DNA from: Chiua virens
Taxonomy: Eukaryota > Basidiomycota > Agaricomycetes > Boletales > Boletaceae
Direction: 5' to 3'
Assembly (NCBI GenBank): GCA_019787685.1
Contig: JAHNUO010000006.1
Span: 1,116,001-1,180,000 of the forward strand
DNA length: 64,000 nucleotides
Made by a program: the position numbers and the translations under genes. The notes under the pieces are model-generated. The model was not told the origin of the DNA and searched no databases. It saw only the letters and a program-made list of their open reading frames with translations. Shown piece after piece: positions 44,893-56,819 of the stretch. Every line of letters starts with the position of its first letter. Within the stretch, counting starts at the first letter, position 1.

Positions 44893-47714
44893 CTAAGAGT
44901 CATCACAGTCCCGACCAAATCCACCAACTGGCTCGTAGGTGGCTTCCGTTGATTCCCGGTTCCAAAAGACGTGTACTCCGTAGAAGAAGAGACATATAAG
45001 CACTACACCAACCACTCCCACAAAGGATGGTGGTCCGTACTCAATCCACCACGAAGGATGATAAGGGACCAGTAGCTGGTCAATCTGGACAACCCCACCG
45101 GTCCCACTCCCAGTGGTAGTACGACCCCAGCTCAACACACGAGCCCAGTCAGCTTTTCCATCGGTTCCTCGGGCATTCTTGATCCCGACCATGTACCCCG
45201 CTGCTGTCTTGTCATCTAATTCCTTGAAAACAATGTCTCCGTACGTAGAACTTGGTGACAGAAGTGTCAAGTAACTGCCCAGTTGGTCGAGTGGCAAAGG
45301 TCGGTTGTTGTTAAGTATATCCTTCATACTGACTGGACCAGTGACAGGAGGTAGAGGATCGGTCGGGATTAAATGCTGGCTGACAATTGCACGTAGTCCT
45401 GTCGACGTCTTCGAGTAGCTGCGTCAGGTTATATTTCTTGAAGGCATCATCCGTGGGGCATAGCAAGGTCCATGTGTTACCGCCAAGTCCTCCTTCTGCC
45501 CATTCCGAACCTTCTGGTGGTGGAGTCCCGTCTAAAATCCAATCGAATCCGGCCTTGGTCATCACGTTCGTCATAGTCGTCGCCTTTGCCGCCTTCATCA
45601 GTTTCCCAACATTTAATTCCACCGAGCGGGGAATCATTAAATCCGACACCTCGTGTATGACACCAGTGTTCGTGAGCATATTTTGCGGAAATAAGGCGCT
45701 CTTCATACCAGCCCAACCTCCACTAGCGCTGATGACGACAGCTTCGTCCTCAGTCCGTTCCAATTGTAAGTCGGACCCTTCTAGAGTAGCAAAGGTGCGT
45801 TGGGATCCTTTAACGAGATTCTTTGAGTATTCGACATTGTCTATGATGTGGTGGAGAATTATATTCTCCAGGTCCTGTTTAGACGATGCGGCAAGCAAGT
45901 GATCGCTGACTAACAGGCCGAGGCGCTTGAACGCGCTGTTACGGGGAATGAGAAAGGTAGTACGAGGCATCCTTTTGATTACATCCGCGAGAGAAGTCGA
46001 AAAGACGGCCGCGAGGAAGGAAGAAAGATCCAAGGATGGCAGCGCGGTCTGGAGAGGGTCCACAGGGGGATCGAGTGGTCGTGAGATGAAGTATATGACC
46101 GTGTTATTGATCTCCACTGTGAACAGGTGAATGGATGGCAAGGTCGTAGTGGCGACGTCACCTACCATGTTCACCAATCATACCAGCGCCGCCGAATGTG
46201 ATATGCCGTGGTTGCACATCGGTCTTCTCGCCGTCATGGACATCTATATGGATTACCTGACGGCCGTCATCCAATCCAAGTTCGCGGAGTTCGGTCTCCA
46301 GTAGCATTTCGTCTTCGAGCTTATTAGGTTTCCAAAGACCGGGAAGAAAATGGTACTCCAAAGCCCGCTTGAGATCAGGCGACCCTGCTTCAGGCAAGGC
46401 GTAGGCAGACAGGGAAAGAACGTCATCCCTTGGCGCAAGGATCGTGTATTGGTTATCAGTATTATTGATGAGATGTTCCAGATTGACTGAGTGAAGAAGT
46501 GACACGAAAGAAGTGCAGTTGAGTGCTAAAAGATATTTCTCTGGGGTCAGTTGGAGGGCCCCTTGGGGAACAAGTAAAGAAGACACGAGATGTAAGACGC
46601 CATTGCCGGCATAAACATCGGGATGTACGAGTTTCGCTCCGGATATTATGGTGCCTTCAGGGAGAGACGGAGACATCGAGTGTCGAGCCATACCTCGTCG
46701 TTACTGGCTGCAAAATCAGACGAGTATACAGTGAGAGAATTGAGTTTCACATACATTCGGTTGAGGATTCGAATGACTCTGACCATCTCACCCCAGGTTC
46801 CGCTACCACGTGCATATCTAGGATACCTCGAAGGTCGTCGGCAGCGAAATCGCTCTCCAGGTAAAGCCGCTCGAGAGGATCGAGGGATTCCCATGCCGAA
46901 TCCAGGGGCATGAACAGGGTAAGTTCCGGTGTCGAATTGAGAAAGCGTTCGATTTCCGGAGTTAGCACCTTCTGAAAATAAGAAAGCGATTTGAGACCCC
47001 CCACAACAGTCACTGACAGGCATTGTGTTAACGAAACAATAGGGCAGCGTAAAGGTACTCACTGATGTCCGGGGGTGGCTCAAGTACGTCGGCGATGCCG
47101 TATACGATACCATTAGTTGCTTCTACCTTTTCCTTGACTAGTTTAGAGCCCCCGTTGCCGAATGTGTTTACTCCAACCCATGTTGAACCGTCACGTGAAG
47201 TAAGTCTGAGGCGCTGCGGCTGGTCACCGAGAAGCCCGTGCGGAATGGGGAACCACGGTGAAGATGGAGGTTCGTTAGGGGGAGAATCGGTGGGCGAGTG
47301 AGGGAAAAGGAGGGTCTTGAGGGTCTGCATGGATGAATCCTCTGGGAGTTCATAAAGGGAGTAATTGAGGAGATGATAGAAGAGCTGTTGTCTAAGCTGT
47401 TCTTGGACATTATCGGGTACGAATGTGCGTGTTTCATAGAGGAGACTCTGCCATAACGTGCTCTTGTCAGCACGACGCTTGACTGCATCGTTTGTGGGTG
47501 CAAAGAAAGTGCTACTATTGAACTTGTTGAGAGTTGGAATAAGGCGGGCCCGTTGAAGGAGAGAGAGTAAGAGCGTATAGTCCTCGTCGCGATTGAGAAC
47601 ATCGAGCAAGGTATCTGACTGCGCGGTCGAATGCGACTTCCACGAGACCTGGGAAGCAGTGGTGAAGACGGTGAGGACGAGGAGGGAGAGTGGAATGCAG
47701 TTCCAGAACCGCAT
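44893..47714 (-). CDS. Multi-FAS1 (fasciclin) domain membrane protein
   Basis: About 820 residues in few exons. ATG 47714 starts a signal peptide (MRFWNCIPLSLLVLTVF). At least four, probably five, FAS1 domains follow, recognised by an H1/H2 logic of starting helices and APTNDA-type motifs. The first is near DTLLDVLNRD with STFFAPTNDAVK. The second is near LKSLSYFQKVLTP with LTLFMPLDSAWE. The third is near CTSFVSLLHSVNLEHLI with YTILAPRDDVL. The fourth is near LSSFLAAVFSTSLADVI with TTFLIPRNSAF and LENIILHHII. The last has TWTLLCPTDDAFKKYN. A C-terminal transmembrane helix (VGVVGVVLICLFFYGVHVFW) and a short tail end the protein. FAS1 proteins mediate adhesion, or act in the vacuole or wall. 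It is divergent from RAV1 over 105 bp. Confidence 0.86.
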
Positions 47715-47819
47715 GACCTTAGAAGTGGTAGTAGTGGTAGTTAGGAGAGTATTACTATTAGTGACTCGACTGTGCTAATAGCTACACTTTATAGTAAGCG
47801 ACGTTACTAATTGTCGTCC
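47715..47819. promoter_or_regulatory. Divergent promoter, FAS1 / RAV1
   Basis: This is a 105-bp spacer. It holds TAGTAA-GCGACG-TTACTA at 47792-47809, a perfect 6-bp inverted repeat with 6-nt loop, ending 10 nt before the RAV1 ATG. A short GTGGTAG direct repeat lies near the FAS1 side. Confidence 0.5.
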
Positions 47820-50800
47820 ATGCTCGAGCTCGTCAGAACCTTCACCGGCTCTCCTTCGGGCCCCCTTCAGCACCTCGTCCTGCCTCATGCCACCCTTATT
47901 GTACGTGTGTGCTTTATACATCACGTCAAATTTCACGGCCTCTTCCAGGTGTATTCGTCTGCCGATGCGGTCGTCCTGCTCAATGCAGCCAATCTACAGT
48001 TGATCCGTGTCCTTGCCTTCCAAGAAGTATTTCCCGGCTTAGAAGTCCCAGGAAAACGCGTTTCATGCATTGCTGTTGATCCTGCCATGAAAATAGTACG
48101 CCAACTCGTGCCCCCAGATACTTTGATCGCCTCACTTCAGCGTAGATCGTGGCTTCCATAGACACGCACATCGCAGCATGGTCCATGTCCGACGTTCAGA
48201 CGGATACTTGGCGCATACATTCATCCCTAGTCCTTCCTGACGGTGACCTTGTGACCGCTCTGGATTGTCGTTCTGGTAATTCTATAAGAAGATAATCCCG
48301 CTTTCCCTCTAATTTGATATCAGGATTGCTGGCCGTTGGAAGCCGCAGTGGGCTCTCAGTTTATACATTAATTCTCGAAAATGACCTCCTCACATGGTGC
48401 AAGAAGTGGGCAACTCGGTATGTGCGTTCGACGAATCCTCATACTACTGACGCGACTCGACAGGCGACAGTGTCGTCACGTCTGCTCTAGCCAAACTCGC
48501 ACCTACATTGTCATATATTGCGACTACATCTGTCGTATGTTCTCATTTCGCTTAAAAGATCCCTCTCAACATGATGTCAGCACGACAACCAAGTCAGATT
48601 ATACTCGACTACTACTGGCCAACAGATACAAAACATTCCACATCCACGCCCTGTCGTATCCGTCGTGTGGCGATATTCCCAATCGTCTCGAAGGTTCGTA
48701 CAATTATGGAGACTAGGGTCTTTGGCCAACCATTTAAATTTGTTCAAAGTGGGGATCCTACACTGCTTACGGTCACTTCGGATTCGGTACTACGCATATA
48801 TCTACCCGTTGTCGACTCACCACAGCGACTTCAGTTACATCTTGCCGTTGACATTCCCATCATTTTCACTGCACCTCAATCCGTGCCACGCGTTGGGTCA
48901 GAGATAATCTGGCTTGATAGAGAAGTTGTCGGACCAGCTGTCAAAGCTGCTCTGAAAGCATCGGAGATCAAGAACCCCGAGGTCTCGAGGTTAAGAGATG
49001 TTGAAGAAGAAGACTGGGATCTGTTCTTACGCGTTCTCCCAGATGGTTCCCTGCTGTTGAATGCCATAGCAGTGAGCATTCCATAAGGATGTGAGAGGGT
49101 TGTCTCTGACCAGGTACTAGAATATTGATCGTAAACCACCGACACTGTTGAGGCAGTTCACCATCTCGCATTCGGTTCCAGGGACTTTGTTTCCAGCTCC
49201 CTCTTATCTTTATCTCTTACCTTGTGGTAAGACTGCTTCCCTGACTTTGGTGACCTCGCCACCGTTGCGCACATATAATATCTCTGCGGTCACGTTGCTC
49301 AATGGGCGAGCCGATGCCCTCCAGTTAATTGGAGCTGGGGCTGAGCGGATGCCGCTGGAAGAGAGTAAAATCTTGCGGTTTGTCAGGACGCCAGCAGGAC
49401 GAGGGGTTGCGGTAGCGCGTGCTCACGGTGGTGAGACATGGATGGAAACGGATGGAGGGCATAACCTTGCTCGTCTTGGTTCGTGGCCCTCCACGGAGCA
49501 CGTCGTAGTCTTAGACGGTGGTGCGTACTAATTCATGGTTGTCACCACTGCACCGCTGATACTCGGGTCCTCTGCGTCAGGGAAACTTGTTGCTACTTAT
49601 TCAAGTGATAATGCCATGTTGACATTGCACTCAACTCCTCCGTCTGCGCTCCGGCTTCCTCGCGTTTCACGCCTTTTCTCGACACCATCCCGGCGAGAGC
49701 ATGAGTCTATTGTTGCCATCACAGAAAACAACTTTATATTCTACATCCATATAGATGATTCTCCCAATCCAACGCTCGTGCTCTATTCTTACGACAGTCC
49801 TCCGCTTTCACAAGCACCGAAGCTTATGCTTGCAGTCGACCCCATGGCATGGAGCAAGACTTCGTCCCAAGAAGAACATGATACCTTACTAAGTGTCTCG
49901 GACGACGGAGACTTATGTTTTTGGACATTGGAGCAAGATAAAGACCCCGCATGGAGGTGTACAGGAAGAGTGAGGACTGGCAGGAGCTGTTTCAAAATGG
50001 CAAGCTGCAGCTCGGCGAAGAAGTCTGTATTAGGTGCTGTTTGCTTCACTCTTAGTATGCTATCCCGTTCACCTGAATTTCAGTTTCAGTCCATCCTGAC
50101 GGGCAAGAATTAACCATCTGGGATTCTAACGAATCGGAATTTGCTTCCGGACTCGAGCATCAAAGGATTTTCAGGTGAGCGAGCTCAAATTTCACATTAT
50201 TCGGTACATCTTTAGTTTGGTACAAAGTGCATCCGAACCTATCTATGACCTCGATTGGACTTCAACTCCAGATAACCAGTCTATACTCGCCGTCGGATTT
50301 GCCCACCACATCGAACTCTTATGTCAACAACGTAAGACATACTTCGGTGACGATCCCGCTTGGACTATATGCCTTAAGATTGAGGTCGGAAGGTTTGTTT
50401 TCTGCCCTTGCAACATAGATAAATTTTGACTTTATGCTTTCAGATTTACCCCTTATACGATCAGCGATTCAGTCTGGCTCGCTAATGGTACTCTATTGGT
50501 AGGCGCCGGGCATCATATGTTTCTCTACGGTCAGGCTCAGTCTTATGGGCCCAATTCCGCGGATGAGAGCTTGTTTGTGCATGTTGCCAGGATCAACGGC
50601 CCGCTCCCGGATTATCATCCTCAGATGTTGTTACAATGTCTTTTGTGGGGTGCGGATCTCTCATTGGCACTGCGCCGCATAGCTCGTTTAACCATTGCGC
50701 AGGGAAGATATCACTAGTCAAGCGAATTATTATTTCCCTTGAAAAGATTGCAAAGGGAGGAAAACCCTTCTGCTGGCGGCCGTTTGCTGTCGAAGACTAT

Positions 50801-52759
50801 TTACAGGAGGACCAAACACTCTCTGTAAGTCTGTGTCATCGTTGTGTACGTAAATATTACTATACTTATCCCAAGACCAAGATACCCACAAGATCGTATG
50901 GATTATTGTTTGGATTTCCACAGCAACTGGAAACGTGAGCACGTTGTCCATCGTTTCGCAACGAAATCTGACTATCACCCAGCGGAGAAAAGGTTTTCTC
51001 CAGATCTCTAGTCGAATCCCTTGTAGAGCAGCTAGAAGTACAGCCACTTCCACATCTTTCACCCAACGAGCACGCGCATCTTATAGTTCTTATTCAAACA
51101 ACGTTAGAGGTGGGCATGCTGGAACCAACAAGATCGCTTCGGAATCCTGTGCTAATACTGTTCTTTCCCTTCCAAAAGATGGACGAGCAGCGACGAGCGC
51201 TGGATGCTAACGGGCTCCGCTATGTGTTTTCCATGCGTTCATTTTACATCTCAAACCGCCGTGTTGCGTCAGACCCTGGAAGTCCTCACTCGGGTGATGG
51301 TGGAATTCCCCGTCAGACGGGCTGGAGAGAACGCATTCGATATAGAGACATGATCTGGGCGTTCCACAGTGAAAGCCAAGACTTATTGCTGAACACGAGT
51401 ACTACAGCCTGCAATGGAAAGATGCTGTGGTCGGATGCGCGAGCACTCGGTGTATTTATTTGGTTGACCTCGGTCGACACAATGGTGAGATTCCTGTTTA
51501 CGAATTTCGGTGCACTAATTATAAAGACAATTGCCAGAAATCGCACATGGAAGTTATCGCTCGAAATGAATATATGGCAAGTGATCGGGATCCAACTACG
51601 TGCTCGCTTTTCTATTTTGCATTAGGCAAAGTGAAACTAGTACATGGACTCTGGCGTCAGGCAGCATGGCACAAGGAGCAAGTAATGATGCTCAAATTTC
51701 TGGGAAATGACTTCACGCAGCCGCGCTGGAAAACTGTAGCACTAAAAAACGCTTATGCTCTGCTAGGCAAGCAACGATTCGGTCAGTGAATAGGCCGAGA
51801 TTGTATTTTGTTTTGTTGACACCACGTCGCTCAGAATATGCAGCCGCCTTTTTCCTTCTTGGAGGGAGCTTGAAGGATGCTGTAAGCGTCTGTTTGAAAC
51901 AGCTCTCTGACTTCCAACTTGCTGTAGCCTTGGCACGCGTGATCGAAGGCAATGACGGACCAGTGTTGCGTGTCATCTTGAACAATACTGTTCTGCCGAT
52001 CGCCTTCCGCGAAGGGAACAGGTGGCTGGGAAGCTGGGCATTCTGGCTACTACGACGCAGAGATCTGTCTGTGAGGATTCTCCTGGTAAGTCACAGCCCC
52101 CGACTATATATGCAATCCCGTGACCTTCCCCGTAGACACCCTTACGAGACCTGGCTGATTCTCTAGACATGCGTCACCTGGAAATCGGTGAACCACATTT
52201 TGACGACCCGAGTCTCGCACTTCTGTTCTCCCAACTGCGTTCCAAGACGCTGCAGACCGCGGCAGGGACTAGCGAAATCTCCGGAAGGAGAGAGTTCAAC
52301 TTCATCGTGCAAGTTGCGCGAGTGTTCTGCCGGATGGGTGAGCATCATATAATACCTTCACGCTGCATAGCTTAGGTGACACTCGTGTAGGCTGCCATGC
52401 TCTAGCACTTGACCTTGTTCGTTCGTGGTCCTTCGAGCGACCGACAACAGCTACACAACCCGATGCGTCTCAGGCTCAGAGGTCGCCAAGCCCAGTTTCG
52501 CCGCGTACGGACTCGAGCGACCAGTCCTTTCGTACGCAGGAAACCTTCGATGTTGATCGACATGGATGTCGAGTCCAAAACACAACCGAGAAAGCCATCT
52601 TTAGCGCTAACTGCCCACGGAGTTGCACAAGAAACCATCAAGGAGGGAAGCGATCTCGCCTCTCGCAAAGCCGGTATAGGAAGTTTGCTGAAATCAGCGA
52701 GGGACGACATTCAAGCTCCAGAATTCAACATGGATGCATTTGCTGATACTTTCCGTTGA
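47820..52759 (+). CDS. RAV1: Rav1 (rabconnectin-like) subunit of the RAVE V-ATPase assembly complex
   Basis: A large cytosolic protein of ~1,250-1,300 residues in many exons. ATG 47820 gives MLELVRTFTGSPSGPLQHL. The N-terminal half is WD-repeat-like: VVLLNAANLQLIRVLAFQEV, CIAVDPAMKI, VASIDTHIAAWSMS, SRSGLSVYTLILENDLLTWC, FVQLWRLGSLANH and DSVLRIYLPVVDSPQRLQ. The C-terminal half matches the Rav1p C domain: ALKNAYALLGKQRF, EYAAAFFLLGGSLKDAVSVC, FQLAVALARVIEGNDGPVLR and WLGSWAFWLLRRRDLSVRIL. A Ser/Pro-rich tail ends DDIQAPEFNMDAFADTF. RAVE re-associates V1 and V0 sectors of the vacuolar/endosomal proton pump. Several introns show as local open frames, so joins in 50.1-51.8 kb are approximate. 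Confidence 0.87.
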
Positions 52760-52866
52760 CTTCAGCGATTGAGAAAACACACGTAAAGAGTATATAGGTC
52801 TGGACGACTTCATAGGCGTGATATCGTGTTGTACCGTGCACTTCGTATAATCTACTACTTGAAGGA

Positions 52867-54553
52867 CTACTTCTCCACTTCCACTTCCCGTTTCTTAAGG
52901 ACAAGGTCCTTACCAGTCACACGCTTCCAGACATCATGAACGTCCTCAACAACGGTTTCAAAGTGAGAAGTCGCGTCGTAAGAGCGAGTGATGAATATGT
53001 TGTCCGCCTCTCCCGAGGACACAGGGGTGTAAAGTGGGCTGACGGTCACGAACCTGTATAGAAAGTACGGTTAGTACTGGGCTTTACAACATACGAGACC
53101 CCACTTCTCGTAGATTGGTCCAAGAAGCTGGAGTCCAGGGTTGATTTCGAACTCAGGTTTATCCGTCTCGACGATGGTGCTAACAATGGCAACGTACACG
53201 TCCTTGGCACAGACGTTGTGAGTTGACGAGACCATTGCAATATAGATATCTGTAGCGAAGTGAGCAACATTGCGTAGGAACACAATTAGTTCCACGTGCC
53301 GTGTCTTCGCCTGACTTGGTTTTGAGGGATGATGATCTGGACACTGTCACTGTCGTCTGTACCAGGAATTGGGTGCTTCAAGATGCAGATTGCTCGAACG
53401 ACCTTGCCTTCTTCGACAACTCGTAATTTACCGCCTTCAGCCTTGTCAGCGTCGGCACCAGCGCCGAAGTAGCTGGGATCGCCGATAACCTGCTTTGCTT
53501 TGACGGTCTCGTCACCACTGCGTACGCCAACAAACTTCCCATTTTGATCAGTCACGATCTCATCCACCTGCTTGTCCAGCATGTAGGTGCCACCATAGAT
53601 AGCCGACAGACGTGCGAAAGACTGGGGAAGCTCCCCGAGGCCATAGAGCGGGTAGATATAAGGTGATTTGCCATAGCGAGCCATCGAAGAAGTGTAAAGG
53701 ATGATTCGGTCGTAGGCGGGACGGGCAGGTTTCGTGATATAACTAAATTGAAGGTGTCACCCAAAAGGGTACTCATTATTTATACACAAATGCTTACTCG
53801 TCGTCAAGGTACATGGCCATGGCGTGACCGATGAAATCTTGAGTACCAGGCTCGAGACCAAACTTTTCATACACCGTTTTCATGGAGTCCTGATCGAGGT
53901 CGATACCTAACGCAAAAGGATGACTCAATGCACCACTCAGTGGAACTTATACACTGACCGTGATGAGTTGCAGGGTCCTCGTCCTTCCATCCTTGCAGGA
54001 ATTCGAAGAACTTCTTGGCACGGCGTTTCTCGAATAGGCCCATCAAAGGACTTCTTACAGCCTCGATCTCGGTGCTTGGGACCTTGGAGATTTTACCATC
54101 TCGATAAACAAAGCTTCCTGCGATCTGCTTAAATTCGAGATAGCGTGTAACATCAGTGTGGACGAGAATCTTCGTGAGCTCTCCTGAGGCGATGATGAAC
54201 TTGGGTATCAGATCAACAGCATAATCGCGATCGCGGCCGAGGTCTGTCGGTATGGCCTGGTCAGACCTAAATTTGCGATAGAGCTAGATGTCGATGTACA
54301 TGAGTGGCACTGGGCAACGATGACGATGTGTTTGCGCGTAACTTGCCTGCGTCAAGTTCAAGCTAGCACTATCGCCGCCATAGTAGTCATTTCTATCCAT
54401 GTGAAGCACTTTCTTTCCGTCGACTGAGAGGAGACCTGACAAGATACACTCTGTCAGACCTGTACCGAGAACGATGACCTGGCAGGGAGTCAGCAACGGA
54501 AAGTAACCAACTATTACATCTCGGGGATGAATTACATCGTACTCCTCATCCAT
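52867..54553 (-). CDS. GDI1: Rab GDP-dissociation inhibitor
   Basis: GDI extracts GDP-bound Rab GTPases from membranes and recycles them. ATG 54553 starts MDEEYDVI, an intron follows, then [20 protein letters not shown] and [20 protein letters not shown] (the FAD-like nucleotide-fold motif shared by GDI and REP). Later conserved stretches are [45 protein letters not shown] and [20 protein letters not shown]. The C-terminus carries [20 protein letters not shown] and [20 protein letters not shown]. Stop is at 52867. Length (~445 residues) is usual for the family, and no key residue is visibly missing. Confidence 0.93.
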
Positions 54554-54833
54554 GGCTGATCGTTAGTTCTGAATTAAGCTTGCTGGTAGTTATAGGATAG
54601 ATGAGGGTAAAACTGGTGGTTGGCAAGTTGTGACCACTGAGTTTCAACTAGACCAGCAACCCGAACGCCTCAACTACTTCAAATAGCGGCCACGTGCCAT
54701 TAGCAGCCAGCCACAACAACATACGTGCTCAAGACATAGGGCCCTAGGGTATTATGTGCAGCACTAACATAAGACAAAGTGGAATATGTAAGGTTCGTAA
54801 AATGTGAGTCACTGTTTTGCGTGGCTTTCGTGT

Positions 54834-56701
54834 TCAACTGTCTTCATAGTCAGTCTCACACTCGCCATCCTCGTCCAAGCTGAGATCTTGTGCTATTCCT
54901 CGTCCGTTCCGACCTGATGACCACTCACGTCGATCTTTGTTGGCACTACTGGATCCAGGTGCATATCTCTTGGATAACTTCAAAATCGCTATCACGATCT
55001 TGTTAACGAGCAGAACATGAACCACAAACACCGAGACCATACCATCTTCATGTTTACGATAAAATTCGGCCCAAGACTTTGCATTTCGCTTGGTTTCATA
55101 CTACTCCATCATGAGTCGGATGCGGATAAAAAAATGAACATGCGAGAGATCATAACGTACCGTTTCACAAAACATCTGCCATCGCTCCTTTTGTGTCATT
55201 TCATTCCAGTGATTCCTGGCAATGAACCTCGCGAGGGTGCACCAGTCTCCCCGCGTGAATGAGGAGCGGGGCTCACCCATGTCGGCTTCGTCTTCCTCGG
55301 TATCGACGCCGGGGTCGCCGAAATCTGGAAACCCTCTTTCAGAACGGGGCATGCCCTTTTTGCTACGTGAAGTCTCATTTGCTGACATTGGCTCAGATTC
55401 AGCCTCGTCATCATCGTTCTGTTTCATCTCCTCTTCTACTTCTACCTCCTCTTCCTCGTTCTGCTGGTCGTCGTCGTCGTTTGTACCAGCCTCGGAACTT
55501 TCACGGTAAGTAGCAAAGATTTTGTCAGCGATGTCATGACGCTGATGCCAATGGGAAGCCCAGGAATTGACACTGTGATGGGGTGCCTGGCTCGCATCAT
55601 TAGGAACCGTTCACCACAGATAAACAAGCGGGCACTGCATACCTTTTCGTGAAGTTTTTCGCAAAGTTCCTTTTTGGTCAACGAAGGATCTTGCTTCAAT
55701 CGCCACGTGAGAAACTTGATGAAGTATTCACGGTCCTCCTTCGTGTATTTATTTCCGTGAGTACCAATCCGAACGATTGCAGGAGGAGTTGGCGATCGTG
55801 AAGGAGGATCCGGGATAGGGATGTGAACTTGAGGTGGCATTAGATTTGGGAGATCGTTGGAAAGTAACGGCGCAGTGAGGCTGTTGAAGGTGACCCTGGG
55901 GCGTTTAGGGGGACGAGCCAAGGCCGAAGTTGTAGTGGTGGAAGCCGGTTGAGGGGTAACATGTTTTCGACGCGGGGGTTGAGAAGAGCCAGAAGCGCGT
56001 GCATTCTTTTTAAGTATTTTGGGCGGAGATGGATATTGGACCGGTGGAGGGGGAGGAGACGGATAGCGTTTCCGGGCGACTTGGTTAGATATCGGCTCTT
56101 TGACACGAGGAGGTATCTTGGACGGTAAAACCGGTTTTTTCACGGTTTTGGGTTGCTCAGCTAAACGAGAAACGAGAAGGTCAATCCGGTCGTGGTGATC
56201 GAGGTAATAGTCCTTCCATAGATTTGCAGCATGGTTATTGACCTGAAAGACATGAGGAGGAAAAAGACATGTGATGGGGGAAACGCGACCCACCCCATGG
56301 AGAGCCTCCAAAGCCTGTCTGTAGGTTTTTCCGGTCTGTTTGCTTTCGTGAAGAGCCTGAGCAAGGATGGTGTCGTCGTTTGGCGACGAACCAACGGGTG
56401 TGCTCAGACGCAAAAAATCTTGCATGATCTGCTGAGGGACGACGGAGGATATGTCAAACTGGGGAGAGTTTTGATTCTGATAATACTGGAGTAGGTTGGG
56501 ATAACCCTGGGACTGCATCTGAGGGATTGCGGCGGGTGTGGAGGGGAGCTGCGACTGCTGCCAGGGAGAACCATGGAGCTGTTGGGGCTGATTTTGGGGG
56601 AACATCTGGGGCCAGTGTTCCCGTTGCTGAGGTTGGAGTGGATGTCCATGACCTACAAAATGATCAGGGGATGTGCCGTTTACACCTGGATTCGAGTTCA
56701 T
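54834..56701 (-). CDS. Protein with two Myb/SANT-like domains (Rap1-Myb-like)
   Basis: ATG 56701 starts a Gln/Pro-rich N-terminus (MNSNPGVNGTSPDHF then several Q runs). A short helical block (NDDTILAQALHESKQTGKTY) follows, then a Pro/Lys-rich linker with RPPKRPRVTF-like basic clusters. The first Myb/SANT-like unit is YTKEDREYFIKFLTWRLKQD, KKELCEKLHEKAPHHSV and NSWASHWHQRHDIADKI. It is split by introns. An acidic low-complexity region rich in D/E follows. The second unit begins SFTRGDWCTLARFIARNHW and has ERWQMFCEKY. Stop is at 54834. Similarity to the Rap1 Myb domain suggests a DNA-binding role, perhaps telomeric, but this rests on fold resemblance only. No BRCT or RCT domain is apparent. Confidence 0.7.
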
Positions 56702-56819
56702 CGTATTAGCAGTACTGTTCAAGCACAAGTACTATGGATTCAGAACAATTTATGTAAAGCACGTGATCTTGCGCGTCCCCTTCGGATCGGATCTCGGCTA
56801 CACAACGATCATATCCACC
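56702..56819. promoter_or_regulatory. Divergent promoter, Myb-like gene / methylmalonate-semialdehyde dehydrogenase
   Basis: A 118-bp spacer containing AAGCACGTGATC at 56757-56768, an E-box. Its reverse complement is identical to 12 bp in the promoter at 37229-37240. The site lies about 52-63 bp from the dehydrogenase ATG. Confidence 0.5.
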
